A stretch of DNA of 64,000 nucleotides from Blastocystis sp. Blastoise. Lineage: Eukaryota > Sar > Bigyra > Opalinata > Blastocystidae. The translations under genes were made by a program, and so were the position numbers. The DNA is taken from NCBI GenBank assembly GCA_039096225.1, contig JBBPEB010000002.1, forward strand, positions 744,001 through 808,000. Direction: 5' to 3'. Positions 1-16,024 of the stretch are shown here, piece after piece; the first letter of the stretch is position 1; each line of letters starts with the position of its first letter. Below the pieces are notes generated by a model, which searched no databases, was not told the DNA's origin, and saw nothing but the letters and a program-made list of their open reading frames with translations.

Positions 1-735
1 CTATTAGAATTCTAAATTTGAAGAAAACAACTTATTTGTAGTTGATAGATATCCTAGTTGGATTTTATTGTGTTTTGGAACACAAATAAGGAAATTAATT
101 TTTTGGGTAACTTAGTCAAAATTTTGAAAAAGTGAAAAATATCATAAAAAATGAAATTTTCAGAATCAAAATTTGAATGATAAATAAACCAAATATAGCT
201 CAATACAAGATGTTTGAGGTATAATAGAGCCTATAAGACCATCTAGAAGGTAATGAAAAATCGATTTTAGAGAGGACGTCTATGTGAAAATGTATATATA
301 AAAGTATATATATATTCCAAAACATAAATTGATTTCCTGATTCCATTAGAGTTCGAAATTTAAAAATTTCAATTGATTATATATATATAAATATAATATC
401 AACTATTAATTGTGTTTTGGGACACAATCATAAAATTTTGAATAAAATTAATAATTAATACTATATGTAAGGTATATATATAAAATCTAGTAAAATTGAA
501 GACTTCATTTAACATAAAGATAATTACATATAAATCGTAGATATTTTAATAGAATTGATAATAGAAGAATATAATGAAGAAATAAGAAGAAAATGATTGA
601 TTTTGAGTATATATAGAAGTATGAATTATTAAAATAATATAGAATGAATAGTAGAAAAAGAGAAGTTGAAAATAAAAGAAAGTAAATGAATAAAATATCA
701 ATAAAAGATAAATTAATATGATATATTAATTTAAA
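1..735. other. AT-rich non-coding flank
   Basis: No supportable gene. Two diverged copies of a short motif with a TGTGTTTTGGAACACA-like palindrome occur near 70-95 and 410-430. The (ATT)n run at 748-805 belongs to the end of the retrotransposon ORF, where it encodes a C-terminal Asn tract. Confidence 0.6.
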
Positions 736-746
736 TTATTGAGATA

Positions 747-805
<59 letters not shown>

Positions 806-1990
806 GAATCTCTTAAATGAGTAGAAATAGTATGACTATCAGGAAGAGATTTTAACCAGAATTTATATGACCAATCTAAGATAATATTATTTAATATAGA
901 AGCATAATAAGATACATTCTTCTTAGAAATATCTAATATCTTTCTAAGATTAGTTAAAGTATCTTTAGGAATAACTCCAGAAGAACCAAAGATTAAAGAA
1001 TAATTACTCACTCTATAACCATTATTATTCAATATTTCTATTACATTATCATAATCATGATCTTTCTTCTGTTTCATTGTTTGAAGAGGATCTATTTGAT
1101 TAGAAGATCCTTCATATGCTATACCTACATCTGCTATTATTATATCTTTGTTATTTGGATTTGTAGGAATAATTACTATATCAGGACGAAGATTATTCAT
1201 ATTTCTATTAAATATATCATTACCAAAGGAAGTTGATAATGATTTATCTATACTTATTCTATATTCTCCTAATTTATATTTTCTTATTAATTTCTTATAT
1301 AAGTTATTTAATATTTGATTATGTCTATTTGTAATTAAAACACCTATTCCATTATTATCTGTAATTCTATCACATGTAGTAAGAATATGATTCAAATTAT
1401 GAATAGCTCTCTTATTATGTTCTAAACAATAAGGACAAAGAGCTTCAGTATCATTAATCTTAGGAGATCTCTTCTTATTATATAAGAAAGATTGAGAACC
1501 AGTAAATGCTGTTCTCATTCTTATATTGATTAAAGCAGAATATTTCATAGGATGACATCTCTTACCATTAAATAACCATCTATTACTTTCTATATTATTA
1601 TCTAAATATTTATAATAATAAGTATTCTCATAATTATTTAATAATTGTTTTGAATGTTTCTTCTTCAACAAATTATTAATTTCTTTACATATCATTCTTC
1701 TTACTTTCTCATAAGGAATAGTAGTATTTAATTCAGGAATATCTTTATCTATTAATTTTATTTTAATACCTAAAGATATATCATTAGGATCTATATAAGC
1801 TATATTAACACCAAGTTTATAAGCAGCATCTACAGCTTTACGAAGATAAGGAAAGAAATTTGTTAATGATTCATAAGGAGTATCATGTATTATTATATTA
1901 CCATTTTCTATTCTTCCTTTTACTATTTTATGATTATCATTAATTAACCATTGAAAGAATAATAAATCATTCTTATGATTTTCAGGAATA
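736..1990 (-). CDS. LINE C-terminal domain: zinc knuckle and restriction-like endonuclease
   Basis: This is the frame-shifted continuation of the reverse transcriptase ORF. It stays open from about 1990 through the internal ATG at 1695. It contains a CPYC...H...C cysteine/histidine cluster (about 1375-1430), the nucleic-acid-binding knuckle found between RT and endonuclease in R2-type elements. It then has RPDIVI, a spacer, IIIADVG and a KKDHDY segment, matching the acidic and lysine residues of the PD-(D/E)xK nuclease that nicks the target for target-primed reverse transcription. The protein ends in about 20 Asn encoded by (AAT)n. The join to the upstream RT needs a frame change at the (ATT)n tract near 1985-2010. 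Family assignment is firm; activity is doubtful. Confidence 0.7.
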
Positions 1991-4382
1991 TTTTATTATT
2001 ATCATTATTATTATTATCTAAGTAATCAATAGGATTAGGTATCATAAATAAATCATTAGTTAATGAAGATTTATTAATAGTATATTGAAGAATATTTCTA
2101 ATTTGAGGATCATCAGAAACAGCCATTCTCGTAATTAAAGATATCTTTCCTATATAATATCTATCAATTAATTGCATAATACCTAAACCACCATTATTAA
2201 TAGGAGTACTAAAGAAGTGAGAAGGTAGATTAGTACCAGTTCCTAACCAATTCATTATATATTGTTTTATAGTAGTATCAATAAGAGTAATATCATTTTT
2301 ATTCATATCACCATTTCTAAATAAGAATTCTAAACAAGGTAAGATATATTGTTTTACTACATTAATTTTTTGACAAGGAGTTAATAAACTATTATTTAAA
2401 CAAGATAATCGTTCACTTACTTTCTTTATATTATCTACCCAAAATTCTCTTCTTTTTGTATATATATAAGAAATAGGACAACCAAGATATCTTACAGTCT
2501 CTTCTTCATTCATTATAGGAATTGATTCATTCTTATAAATAGGAGGAGTAATAGTATATTCTAATTTTCTATTTCTATCATCACTCATCTTCATTCCCAT
2601 ACATTTACATTTTGAAACACTCAATTTCATAGAATAATAATCTAATACTTCACCTACTCTTTCTAATAAAATATTATTATCATTAGTACAATTTGATAAT
2701 AATACTATATCATCAGCATAAGCATATGCATTTGATTCTAATATTATAGTATCATTATCTTTTATTTGTACTTTCATATTATTATTATTATTAATATATT
2801 TAAGAAGAGGATCTATAATAATATTAAATAATAGAGGAGAAAGAGGATCACCTTGACGAATACCTCTATGAAGATGAATAGAAGAAGTATATTGATGATT
2901 ATCATATCTAATTTTAGTAGAAGCATTATCATACCAACTCTTTATTATATTAATAATATTATTAGGAAAATTCATCATATGAAGAATATTTAATAATATC
3001 TTATGAGGAACAGTATCATAAGCTTTTTCTAAATCTAAGAAATTAATTAATAAATTAGAATTTCTTATTCTTTTTAATTTAAAATCAGCTATGATATTAC
3101 TAAGAATATAATTAAGATCTTCACAACCAGCTACATTAGGAGTAAATCCTTTTTGATAAGAAGATATAATATGATAAGAATTATTAATGTTATTAATATA
3201 ATCTACTATAAGAGAAGAAAATATTTTTGATTCTACATTTTGAAGACATAATGGTCTCCAATTATTTAAAGAAGATTTATCATCTTTTCCTTTATCTAAT
3301 AACCAAGTAATAGATTCATTCCAACTATTTAACGTAATTTCATTATATCTACATACTTCTAAGATATAAGTTAATAATAATCTAGCAGAAGTACTTCTTT
3401 TATAGATTTCATAAGGAATTCCATTAGCACCAGGAGTACTATTATTAGGAAGTTTCCTTAGAATTCTAGTAACATCTTTAAATTTAATAATATTGAAAGA
3501 AGAAGAATTTTCAGGTAGAGTAGAAATATTAGTAGATAACCATAGAGGAGGAGGAGTAGAAGTAGAATTAGTATTAGATTCATGAGAGGAATATAAATCA
3601 GAATATAATTGAGTAAGAGTATCAGGAGGAATAGTACAATGTTCTCCAGTATTATTATTCCATATTTGAGAACGAAGAGTAGATTTAGAATTAATTTCAA
3701 AATCTTTTCTTATTTTAGATGCTTCTCTATGATTCTTTATATTCTCTTTATTCTTTAATAAATCTTCAATCATTCTTTTTGAATTATCATAAAAATGATT
3801 TAATGAATTCTTACTATCATTCCATAAATCTATATTCATTATATTAATAGATTCATTAATATTTGATATATTTAGATTTTCTAATATTGTACCTAATATA
3901 GGTTCTTCTGTATTCATTTCATATATTTCTACTAATTTACCTATAAATATATTTATAGAAGATTGAATAGAAATAGAATTATTATTATTCATCGATATTT
4001 GAGAAGTAAATGTATTAATAGATTGAATACATTCATTAAGAAGTTTAGATACTTTCTTATAATATTGAATTTCTGAATTTATTAATTCTTCATTCAATTC
4101 ATTCTCATCATTTATATTATAATTAAATCTATTATTATTATTATTTGAATGATAATTATTATTTCTATTTCTATTATATCTATTATTATTATGAGTATTA
4201 TTATTAGAATGAGTATTAGAATTATTATTAGAATTATTATTAGAATTATTAATATTAGATTCTCTTTCTGATTGAGTATCATTATTAGAAGAATTAGAAT
4301 TAGAAGAATTAATTTGATTAGAATTATTATTAGTATTATTAGTATTCTCAGATTCAGTTTCAATTTCCATTTCATTATTCAT
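1944..4382 (-). CDS. LINE reverse transcriptase ORF (frameshifted before the endonuclease)
   Basis: An 812-residue ORF. After an Asn/Ser-rich N-terminus (residues 1-90) it shows ordered RT motifs: TPGANGIPYE (motif 1/2), NWRPLCL, FLDLEKAYDTVPH (motif A with catalytic Asp), RQGDPLSPLLFNIIIDPLL (motif B), AYADDIVLL (motif C, the YADD active site) and the thumb region. This makes cDNA directly on nicked chromosomal DNA. The last about 20 residues are out of frame: the next frame continues without a stop into the zinc knuckle and endonuclease at 736-1990. The Met at 4382 may not be the native start; Asn-rich sequence continues upstream beyond a stop-containing stretch (4383-4440). Confidence 0.85.
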   Translation of the reverse strand: MNNEMEIETESENTNNTNNNSNQINSSNSNSSNNDTQSERESNINNSNNNSNNNSNTHSNNNTHNNNRYNRNRNNNYHSNNNNNRFNYNINDENELNEELINSEIQYYKKVSKLLNECIQSINTFTSQISMNNNNSISIQSSINIFIGKLVEIYEMNTEEPILGTILENLNISNINESINIMNIDLWNDSKNSLNHFYDNSKRMIEDLLKNKENIKNHREASKIRKDFEINSKSTLRSQIWNNNTGEHCTIPPDTLTQLYSDLYSSHESNTNSTSTPPPLWLSTNISTLPENSSSFNIIKFKDVTRILRKLPNNSTPGANGIPYEIYKRSTSARLLLTYILEVCRYNEITLNSWNESITWLLDKGKDDKSSLNNWRPLCLQNVESKIFSSLIVDYINNINNSYHIISSYQKGFTPNVAGCEDLNYILSNIIADFKLKRIRNSNLLINFLDLEKAYDTVPHKILLNILHMMNFPNNIINIIKSWYDNASTKIRYDNHQYTSSIHLHRGIRQGDPLSPLLFNIIIDPLLKYINNNNNMKVQIKDNDTIILESNAYAYADDIVLLSNCTNDNNILLERVGEVLDYYSMKLSVSKCKCMGMKMSDDRNRKLEYTITPPIYKNESIPIMNEEETVRYLGCPISYIYTKRREFWVDNIKKVSERLSCLNNSLLTPCQKINVVKQYILPCLEFLFRNGDMNKNDITLIDTTIKQYIMNWLGTGTNLPSHFFSTPINNGGLGIMQLIDRYYIGKISLITRMAVSDDPQIRNILQYTINKSSLTNDLFMIPNPIDYLDNNNNDNNKIFLKIIRMIYYSFNG

Positions 4383-4435
4383 TCTTCTTTCATTTCTATT
4401 TGTATTTAATGTTTCTAGTATTTCTATTATTCATA

Positions 4436-8929
<4,494 letters not shown>

Positions 8930-8937
8930 AGAATCTA

Positions 8938-8960
8938 AAAAAATAAACAAAAATAAAATT
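8938..8960 (-). terminator. RNA polymerase III terminator of tRNA-Phe
   Basis: On the minus strand directly after the tRNA there are three T runs (TTTT, TTTTT, TTTTTTTT) separated by single bases. This is the usual oligo-T pol III stop. The LINE ORF begins right after it. Confidence 0.6.
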
Positions 8961-8962
8961 AC

Positions 8963-9034
8963 GCCTTGACCCGGGATCGAACCAGGGACCTTATGATCTT
9001 CAGTCATACGCTCTCCCGACTGAGCTATCGAGGC
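8963..9034 (-). tRNA. tRNA-Phe (GAA)
   Basis: Complete cloverleaf on the minus strand: acceptor GCCTCGA with TCAAGGC, D arm GCTC/GAGC, anticodon stem TATGA/TCATA with loop CTGAAGA (anticodon GAA, Phe), and T arm CCTGG-TTCGATC-CCGGG. Internal promoter boxes A (TAGCTCAGTCGG) and B (GGTTCGATCCC) are intact and there is no intron. The acceptor stem has one C-A mismatch (pair 5-68), and the base after the stem is G rather than the usual A, so it may be a mildly degenerate or atypical copy. Confidence 0.93.
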
Positions 9035-9193
9035 TTATATTCTTTTTTATCTTATTTACATATACTATTAACTTATATCACTTCTATTTGTTAATTTATT
9101 TCTCTTTTCTTATTCACTTATCACTTATTAAATATAATATATTATTATTTTATATAAATATATCAATTTTCTATTAAAAAATAAAAATAGCTG

Positions 9194-10033
9194 CACTAAT
9201 ACACGTTTTCACTGGATTAATAATTTTCATTAATGAGTAGTCTTTATTTTTTTTAGTCAGACCTTTTTAAATACAAAAAATAAAATTTCAAAAAAAAAAA
9301 ATGGTTTTGTGTCTGATATGTTTTGGGGTTTTTATTTGTTCATTACTTTTTAAAACATCATTTTCTCATTTATTTAATCCTTATTTTAATGATAATTAAA
9401 ATCTTGTATATAAAGAAAGATTGATAGCACACAAATTGAACTGATATAAATGGACCGATTACTTTTTTGTGTTACGTATCTATGTTACACTGATAACATA
9501 TTAAGATACTACATGAAAAATGTATTCTGACGCGCTTTTAAAATTTTCAAAAATTCCACGTCTAAGGGCCTAAAACGGTCAGACAAAAAAAAATTTAACG
9601 GAAATGCCCCAAATAATTGGTGAAAATTCAAAATTTGAATTTTTATCCAATAAACATATTTCGTACATAAAATTTCTATCTCTTTTTCATTTTCTCAGAA
9701 ATTCCTTCATTTTTTACATTTTTCTACTTAAAAATTTCTTTTTATATTTTTTCATTAAATAATTTTTATAATTTTTTTTGACTTTTATTTTTCTTTATGA
9801 TGTACTTTATATTTGTTATTAATTATTAATATATTTTATTTTAAATACATAACATTTTTCGTCACATGTATAAACTACTTTTTAAACTTTAAAAAGACAA
9901 TTAGACAAGAATTCTTTTACGAAGTGACTTTAATTGATTAAAATTAACTTATATACGTAAAATAACCTAAATAATGATAATTCATGATACTATTAAAAAA
10001 TTTCATCCACAGAGTTTTGAGATATCGGACATA
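9194..10033 (+). mobile_element. Partial CACTA-like element (left end only)
   Basis: It begins CACTAATACACG and aligns for about 45 bp with the left end at 10034. Its first about 220 bp resemble the left subterminal DNA of the element at 31039. No gene lies inside. The second half (9530-10033) is a diverged direct copy of 14980-15548. It probably represents an internally deleted relative that was cut by the neighbouring insertion; this is inference. Confidence 0.45.
9530..10033 (+). repeat. Degenerate direct repeat, copy 1
   Basis: It shares landmarks in the same order with 14980-15548: TCAAAAATTCCA, ACATTTTTCG, ATAACCTAAATAATGATAAT, ATCCACAGAGT and GAGATATCGGACA. Non-coding. It ends exactly where the CACTA left end at 10034 starts (ATA target triplet at 10031-10033). 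Confidence 0.7.
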
Positions 10034-10439
10034 CACTAATAGGCATTTTTACGGGACTAATAAAACGACTAACGAGAAATTAGGTGTTGAAATAAATTCA
10101 GTTGTATTCAGAAAAAATACTGAAAATTAAATCAGTGAAATTAAGATTATTTACAGAAAACGAAAAGAACTTCCAGTTTATATTATATATTAATTACGAT
10201 ATTTTAAAATGTTTTTTTTTAATACTTAAATTAATAATAAAAATTCAATAACAAAACAACATAGACTAATTTCATTATTATTTACAACTTCAATAGCAAC
10301 AATTTAAAAAGGGAAAAAAAAGAAAAAATGAATGAATTGCAAATATGTTCTTTATATTTTAATTGAGATATATATTACTAAAAATATGTAGCAGAAACAT
10401 CATAAAAAATACCTAGAAATTATTGAAGATAGTTATTCC

Positions 10440-10800
10440 ATTAAAAGCTTATAATGGAGAAAAAAATAATTAAAACTAATATATACCTTATAAATAATTG
10501 ATAACTATTTCTATATAAATATAATTATATAATATAAATAATAATTTTAAAAATACCCAGAAATAATTTAGAATTCGATTTCATATGAAACCTATAAAAT
10601 AATTAGAAATGAACTAATATTTATATATACCTTATTAAATAATGGAATACTATCTATATAAATATATAATATAATAAAAAAATAAATAGAAATAACGTAG
10701 AATTCGATTTCATATAAAACCTATAAAATATTTAGAAATGAATTGATATTTATATATACTCTATAAAATAATGGATACTATCTATATAAATATAAATAAT
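10440..10800 (+). repeat. Subterminal tandem repeats of transposon 1
   Basis: Three diverged copies, about 110-125 bp each. The two clearest (about 10569-10665 and 10691-10793) share AGAATTCGATTTCATAT, AACCTATAAAAT, ATTTATATATAC and ACTATCTATATAAATATA. They lie between the left TIR and the accessory gene, the place where CACTA transposases bind repeated subterminal motifs. Confidence 0.65.
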
Positions 10801-11214
10801 ATGATAGTTAGAAAAAAATACCTAGAACCGATTAAAAATCTAGTATCATTCATCTATATAATGATAATTTAGTAATTCATTAAATAAAAAAATAAAAGAA
10901 AACATTTTTATAAATATTGATATAAGATCATAATAAAAAATAAGGAAACAAAAAATATATATATTATTGGTTAAAAAACAATAAAAATAAGAAACAAAAA
11001 ATATATCAATAAAGAAGAAACAAAATAAAATGATTAACCAATAAAAAGAAGATTATTATAGGAGATTATTGTTTCTAAGTTCGTCATATATATTTTGTAA
11101 ACACAAAATAAGTTTTTGATTGGTTTTGTATAAATATGAATCTTGTTTTAGTATTTCATTTTTATAATTCCATTGGTGTGTCTATATATATTGTCGTATC
11201 AAAAGAGGTTTTAT

Positions 11215-11944
11215 TTAATATAGAATAATATATATATATATATATATATATACAAATATATCATTTTTGTTTTTGCAATGATAAACTGAAAAATCATCAC
11301 CAGATTCAAGAAGATTAAATCCAAAGTAAGAATGAAGACTACAATTATTCATTTTATCAACCAGACACCTACTAACATCTTTAATTATTTGCTTATCAGT
11401 AATAAAAGAAAATGCTTTATTTTTTGATAAATATGTTCTAATAATTTTTAAAATCACGACGAATAATTCATTATTGCTATCTAGCTCATTTTTCCATTCA
11501 TTGTGAATATACAATGATTGAGCCTTTTCTTTTAATGATTGAGGTATAATAAAAGGGATGTATTTCATACATTTCTATATAGAAATATTATAAGAATAAT
11601 ATATTTTAAAATATAACAAATATTAATACTTTAATAATACCACTTGTTGTTTTAATTGTTGGAACATGTATCCTATATCGTAGAGCAATAGATCGCAAAA
11701 CATTTTCTAGATCTTGTGTTAAGTATTTGCAAGGTATAGTTCCTAAGAAAGATAACGACATACAATAATGATATATATATATACGTGAATTATTTGAGGT
11801 AATCAAGCTTTTGTAAAACTGCTGCATTGCAATGTTCATATGGACTTTAAATCTTTTTATATTATTCTTCTCAGTTTCTGTGAGCGTTCTTTTTCTTTAT
11901 TATAACAGAATAACTACAATATATATATACTTAATTTTAACCAT
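11215..11944 (-). CDS. Transposon 1 accessory protein (divergent partner of the transposase)
   Basis: Spliced minus-strand gene starting at the ATG at 11944, only 55 bp from the divergent transposase start. Introns are inferred just after the first codons, at about 11738-11780 (GTATATATAT...TTAG) and at about 11571-11615. All splice in frame with the next coding block. Key residues: QDLENVLRSIALRY, a middle Lys/Leu-rich segment, and SYFGFNLLESGD near the C-terminus. It is homologous by eye to 39599-40360 in the second large element (SNMESFLRHRALECGIPV; TYFGFKLKDISIEEF), with the same orientation relative to the transposase. There is no recognised domain or membrane segment. A TnpA-like DNA-binding partner is a reasonable guess but is not shown. 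Confidence 0.6.
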
Positions 11945-11999
11945 TTTCCAGAAAAATAGAATAAAATATTTTTTAAACCATATTTTTTTTAAGATTAAA

Positions 12000-14809
12000 A
12001 TGAGTTCTGAACAGACTAACAATAATGGATTCAAATCAAAACGTTTGCGTATTTTTAATAATACTACCAGTAATATAATTTTCAGATATATTTGAGAACA
12101 ATGATGCAAATGATTTGAACATACAAATATCACAGGAAGAATTAATGAATTCATTTAACGTACCTGATAGTGATAGAATCGAAATTAATAGCGAAACTAG
12201 CATTATTGATCAATTAATGAAAAGTATAAAAGATAAAGTATATATTGTATATAAGCAATCTTTTCAATTAACAGGACTATTGTCAATGATTTATCAATAG
12301 GAGATTTCAAGGCATAATGATAATAATGATGATATGACAATACAGAAGATAATATACGCCTGCTGGTGTTCTTTGAGAATTAGTAAAGAGAAAATAAAAA
12401 ATCTATATCAACTCGTTAGTGATATAATAAGCTTCATTGCTCCAAATCATGAAAAAATAAAGATTCCAGCAAGAGGACAAGATGTAATAAGAAAATTTTG
12501 CAATTCAGTTCCAGAAAAGCCTCAATCAAGAAATATATATCTATGTAGTGAATGTAATAATATTATTCAATATAATTCTGGAAGGAGACTTCTTAATGAA
12601 GATAGTTTATCTTGCTCAACAAGTAGCTGTAATGGAGAAGGTATATCATAACTATATATAACTATAATATAAGTATAGATAATAGAATAATATATAATAA
12701 TATGTAATATATAATATGCGTATAGATAATAGAATAATATATAATATAATATATATAATATAATAATATATAATATAATATATATAATATAATAATATAT
12801 AATATATAATATATAATAATATAATATATATAATAATATAAAATATATAATAATATAATATATATAATAATATAATATATATAATAATATACTATATATA
12901 ATATATAATAATATAGTAACTAAAATAACGTTTCTACCACTAATCTCAAGAATAAAATATCTTCTATCTTCTAAAGAATTAATAGAAGATATTAGTTATT
13001 ATACAAAACAAGAAATAGTAGCAATTCTTGGTAATAATTTTAATTCTTCAGTGGATGTTCCAGCCTATATGAAAGGTAATAACTTTAAGCGTTCTATCTC
13101 GGAAGTATTTCAAAAAGGAGATATTTTTCTTACCTTCAATATTACATGTGATGGTGTATCCATGGTTGATAATGGTGTAGCAGATATAAATAAAACATCG
13201 TTTCCCGTTCTAGTTCAACTTCTTAATTACAATAAAAATAGAAACTTAGATAAACGCGTATTCTGGTCATATTCAGTTGTAAATGAAAACCAGTGGAAGT
13301 CTATTTTAAAAGTTCTAGTAGAGGAATTTAAGGAGCTTCAAAAAGGTGTTATAATGGATATATGGATACAGGATCATTACGAGAGACAACGTGTAGTATG
13401 TATCTTAAATAATGTATATGGTGACTGTGCAGCCATTTCTATGATTGGCTGTTTCACAGGTTCATCATCATGTTTCCCATGTAGGCATTGTGAGATGGAA
13501 TGGGATAGAAGTAACATGAAATTCCATGAAGGAATCAAGTGTTCATTTATACATATAAAAAAGTATATCAGGTTTAGTAAATCTATAGAAACAATAGAAA
13601 CTATTCATTTTCCTATTATTAGTTCACTAGATACTTCTATTCTAGAAAAAGAAGAGCATATGCAATTATATTCATTAACAGCCAGTAGCAATATAATAAT
13701 AGAAAATTTAGGTTCACAATATATATATAAGGATTCACTAAAGCAGCAATACTATATTCCACGTTCTAAGAATTCGATTCAGCAATGTAGGCAACTATGT
13801 AAAGATGGTGAATCATCTTTTGGTGTCAAACATGATTCTAATCCATTTGAAGAAATATCTTATGTTGACTCATCTACTCTCTTTTCTATTGATACCATGC
13901 ATTTATATAATAATATTGTAACGCTTCTTATGAACCTCCTTTTCAGTTATAATTCAAATGACTATATTAATAAATTGAATAAGAATAGTATTCCAAATCC
14001 TGAAAAAGTAATTAAAACATTTGCATTAAACGAAGATAATATCATTATTTTAGAAACTAGAATAAAGAGTATTAATACCCTATATAATAACTATGAGAGT
14101 GAATTCAGATATATCCTTAATGAGCAGAAATACAGATGCATGAGTTCTCATTCCAGAATCTACTTCTTCTCCTATATTCTTCCAATGTTAGTAGTTGATT
14201 TTGGTGTAAAGGATTCACCAATCATATTGTTAATAGAGCCTCCAGCTACCATAATAAGACAGGCTGATAAATATGAAGGTTCTAAACGTTCAGATATAAT
14301 TAACATCCTTAAAGATCAGTGCTATCTATTTTCATTTCTATGTGAGGTAATATTACCAAAAGAACTAATCAATACTCAAATACATCTTATTCAGCATTTA
14401 TATTTTAGTATAAAAAACTGTGGTTCAACATATTATGGATGTACTTATAAATCAGAGAGATATTATTCATTTCTAAAGCGAGTAACACACGGAAGAAAAA
14501 AAAATCAACGATTCATGTATTATATCGATTATAGAACAGGAAATATATAACTTAATGCCATCATCTAATAACGTAGTTACAATTAATGACATGGAGAATA
14601 ATAGTGATGATAATAATGAAGAACATGAAGAGGAGGAACTAGGTAATAATAATACTATTATTGAGTTTGATATTCTAAAATTTCAGAATTCTTCAATAAG
14701 AACAGTAAGAGGATTAAGAGGAACGATGAATAGTAGACTTTCAATAAAGGATAAAGAAGAATTAATAAATCAATTACTATCATCATGCTCAACATGTATA
14801 TCTAATTAA
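12000..14809 (+). CDS. CACTA-type (Tnp2-like) transposase, frameshifted
   Basis: Starts at ATG 12000, with several short introns, one of them long and AT-only (about 12651-12915). The N-terminal part carries KIPARGQDVIRKF and a C-x2-C / C-x4-C cluster (LCSECNN...CSTSSC), a probable zinc-binding DNA domain. The catalytic part (13051-14550) has ITCDGVSM with its Asp, PCRHCEM, SIDTMHLYNNI (DxMH block) and KSERYYSFLKRVTHGR. These correspond in order to the DG, cysteine pair, DPMHL and ENYLGKLKR blocks of Tnp2/CACTA DDE transposases. At an A9 run (14496-14504) the frame shifts: the other frame continues to 14809 with clear homology to the second transposase. It also lacks about 200 C-terminal residues present there. 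Probably inactive. Confidence 0.75.
12660..12912 (+). repeat. AT-only tandem repeat inside a transposase intron
   Basis: Runs of TATAATATATAATA-type units fill an intron that opens GTATATCATA after the zinc-cluster exon and closes at TATAG near 12913. The homologous intron in the second transposase (about 30680-30913) is also AT-only. Confidence 0.8.
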
Positions 14810-14979
14810 TTATTTAAAGAATTAGAAGGAGTGTCTTTCTTATATATAAAGGCAATAGAAGTTGGACATTTGTGTCTCAAGTTCACGGACCGTTTATTCT
14901 ATGATGGTTAAGACTATGATAATATCCTTTTAGTATGTTATAGATTATGTTCCAAATTTTATTTTAGTTTTTTTAATTT

Positions 14980-15548
14980 TTCAAAAATTCCATATCTAAG
15001 GCCTCAAAATAGTCCGAGAAGTTTTGCCGACCGTTAGCAAGTTGGCCGTCCTATGAAATCGATTAAAAATTTTTGAAAACTCATTCTAATTGGATGAAAA
15101 GAACACAAATATCTTTGTCTATTTTCGCGCCAAAAATTTATTGACATGGTCAAAGTTTATACTTCTAATCATTTTGTCTTCATTTTTTCAAAAAAATTTC
15201 AATTACATTTCTTTTTCTTTTGCAAAACTTTATTTTGTAAATTTGTTATCCATTTTTTTTTTATCTTTTATTTTAAAAATTTCTTTTTCTTTTTTAATTT
15301 CTTCTTTTTATATATTTTATTTATTTTTTTATATTTATTATTTATAAATTTATTTTATAATTTATAACATTTTTCGCCACACATAAAAACAACTTTTAAA
15401 ATATAAGAAACAATTTAGACAAATAATCAGTTATCAAAGTGACTTAATAGACTTAACTTTAACCTATATACATAAAATAACCTAAATAATGATAATGTAT
15501 GAAACTGTTAAAAAAATTGATCCACAGAGTGTTGAGATATCGGACACA
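14980..15548 (+). repeat. Degenerate direct repeat, copy 2
   Basis: Same-orientation partner of 9530-10033, with matching landmarks ending at GAGATATCGGACA. Unlike copy 1 it continues into unrelated sequence (CATTCTC...) instead of a CACTA terminus. No gene is present; short Phe/Leu-rich frames here are composition artefacts. Confidence 0.65.
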
Positions 15549-16021
15549 TTCTCTTTTGAACCTTTTAAATTTTAATGAAAACTATCTGGATCATCATGGT
15601 AACTCATGAAACCATCCTAAAAGTAAATTAAAACCTGTTTTTGACATGTTGAAAAATTAATAAAAAACTTCAATTGCGTGTTCTGTCAACATTTTTTATT
15701 TTATTAAATTTTAAACGTTATAGGGTTTATTTTATCAGTTTATATTTACAAATTATTTGAACACATTTTTAAAATAAAAAAGGTCGAAGAGATATCGAAA
15801 TCATTTTACTCTTAATAAAATATATTTGGACTTAATATTTGATATTTAAACAAAAATCGCCACTCATTGAACCCACCAGGTTTCTTTAAAGACAAGAATG
15901 AGTCGATATCTTTTTGGCTGACCCTCATAAAATCAAAATTTGACTACATTTATGAATACAGTGACCTATATTATACACAAATCTGTCATTATTGCATATT
16001 TATGACAACAAAGTTGGTGTA
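15549..16021. other. Non-coding spacer before the large element
   Basis: Nothing recognisable: no ORF, RNA or repeat beyond AT richness. It ends at the TCG target triplet (16022-16024). Confidence 0.5.
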
Positions 16022-16024
16022 TCG

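Larger units (their letters stand above)
10034..14815 (+). mobile_element. CACTA-like DNA transposon 1 (right end not found)
   Basis: The left terminus is CACTAATAGGCATTTTTACG, preceded by ATA. It is followed by three diverged copies of an about 110-125-bp repeat (10440-10800), an accessory gene on the minus strand (11215-11944) and a divergent transposase (12000-14809). CACTA/CACTG termini with 3-bp target duplications and a Tnp2-type transposase define the CACTA (EnSpm) superfamily. No right end of the type seen at 38944 was found before 16021. The element therefore looks 3'-truncated, or its end is too diverged to see. Confidence 0.65.

Noticed and set aside
8930-9007. Extension of the Asn-rich ORF upstream to 9007.
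   Set aside because: This stretch overlaps the tRNA-Phe T arm, variable region and anticodon arm; the open frame there is chance.
9530-15548. LTR retrotransposon with these direct repeats as LTRs.
   Set aside because: They lack TG...CA ends and a primer-binding site, are highly diverged from each other, and enclose a CACTA transposase rather than gag-pol.
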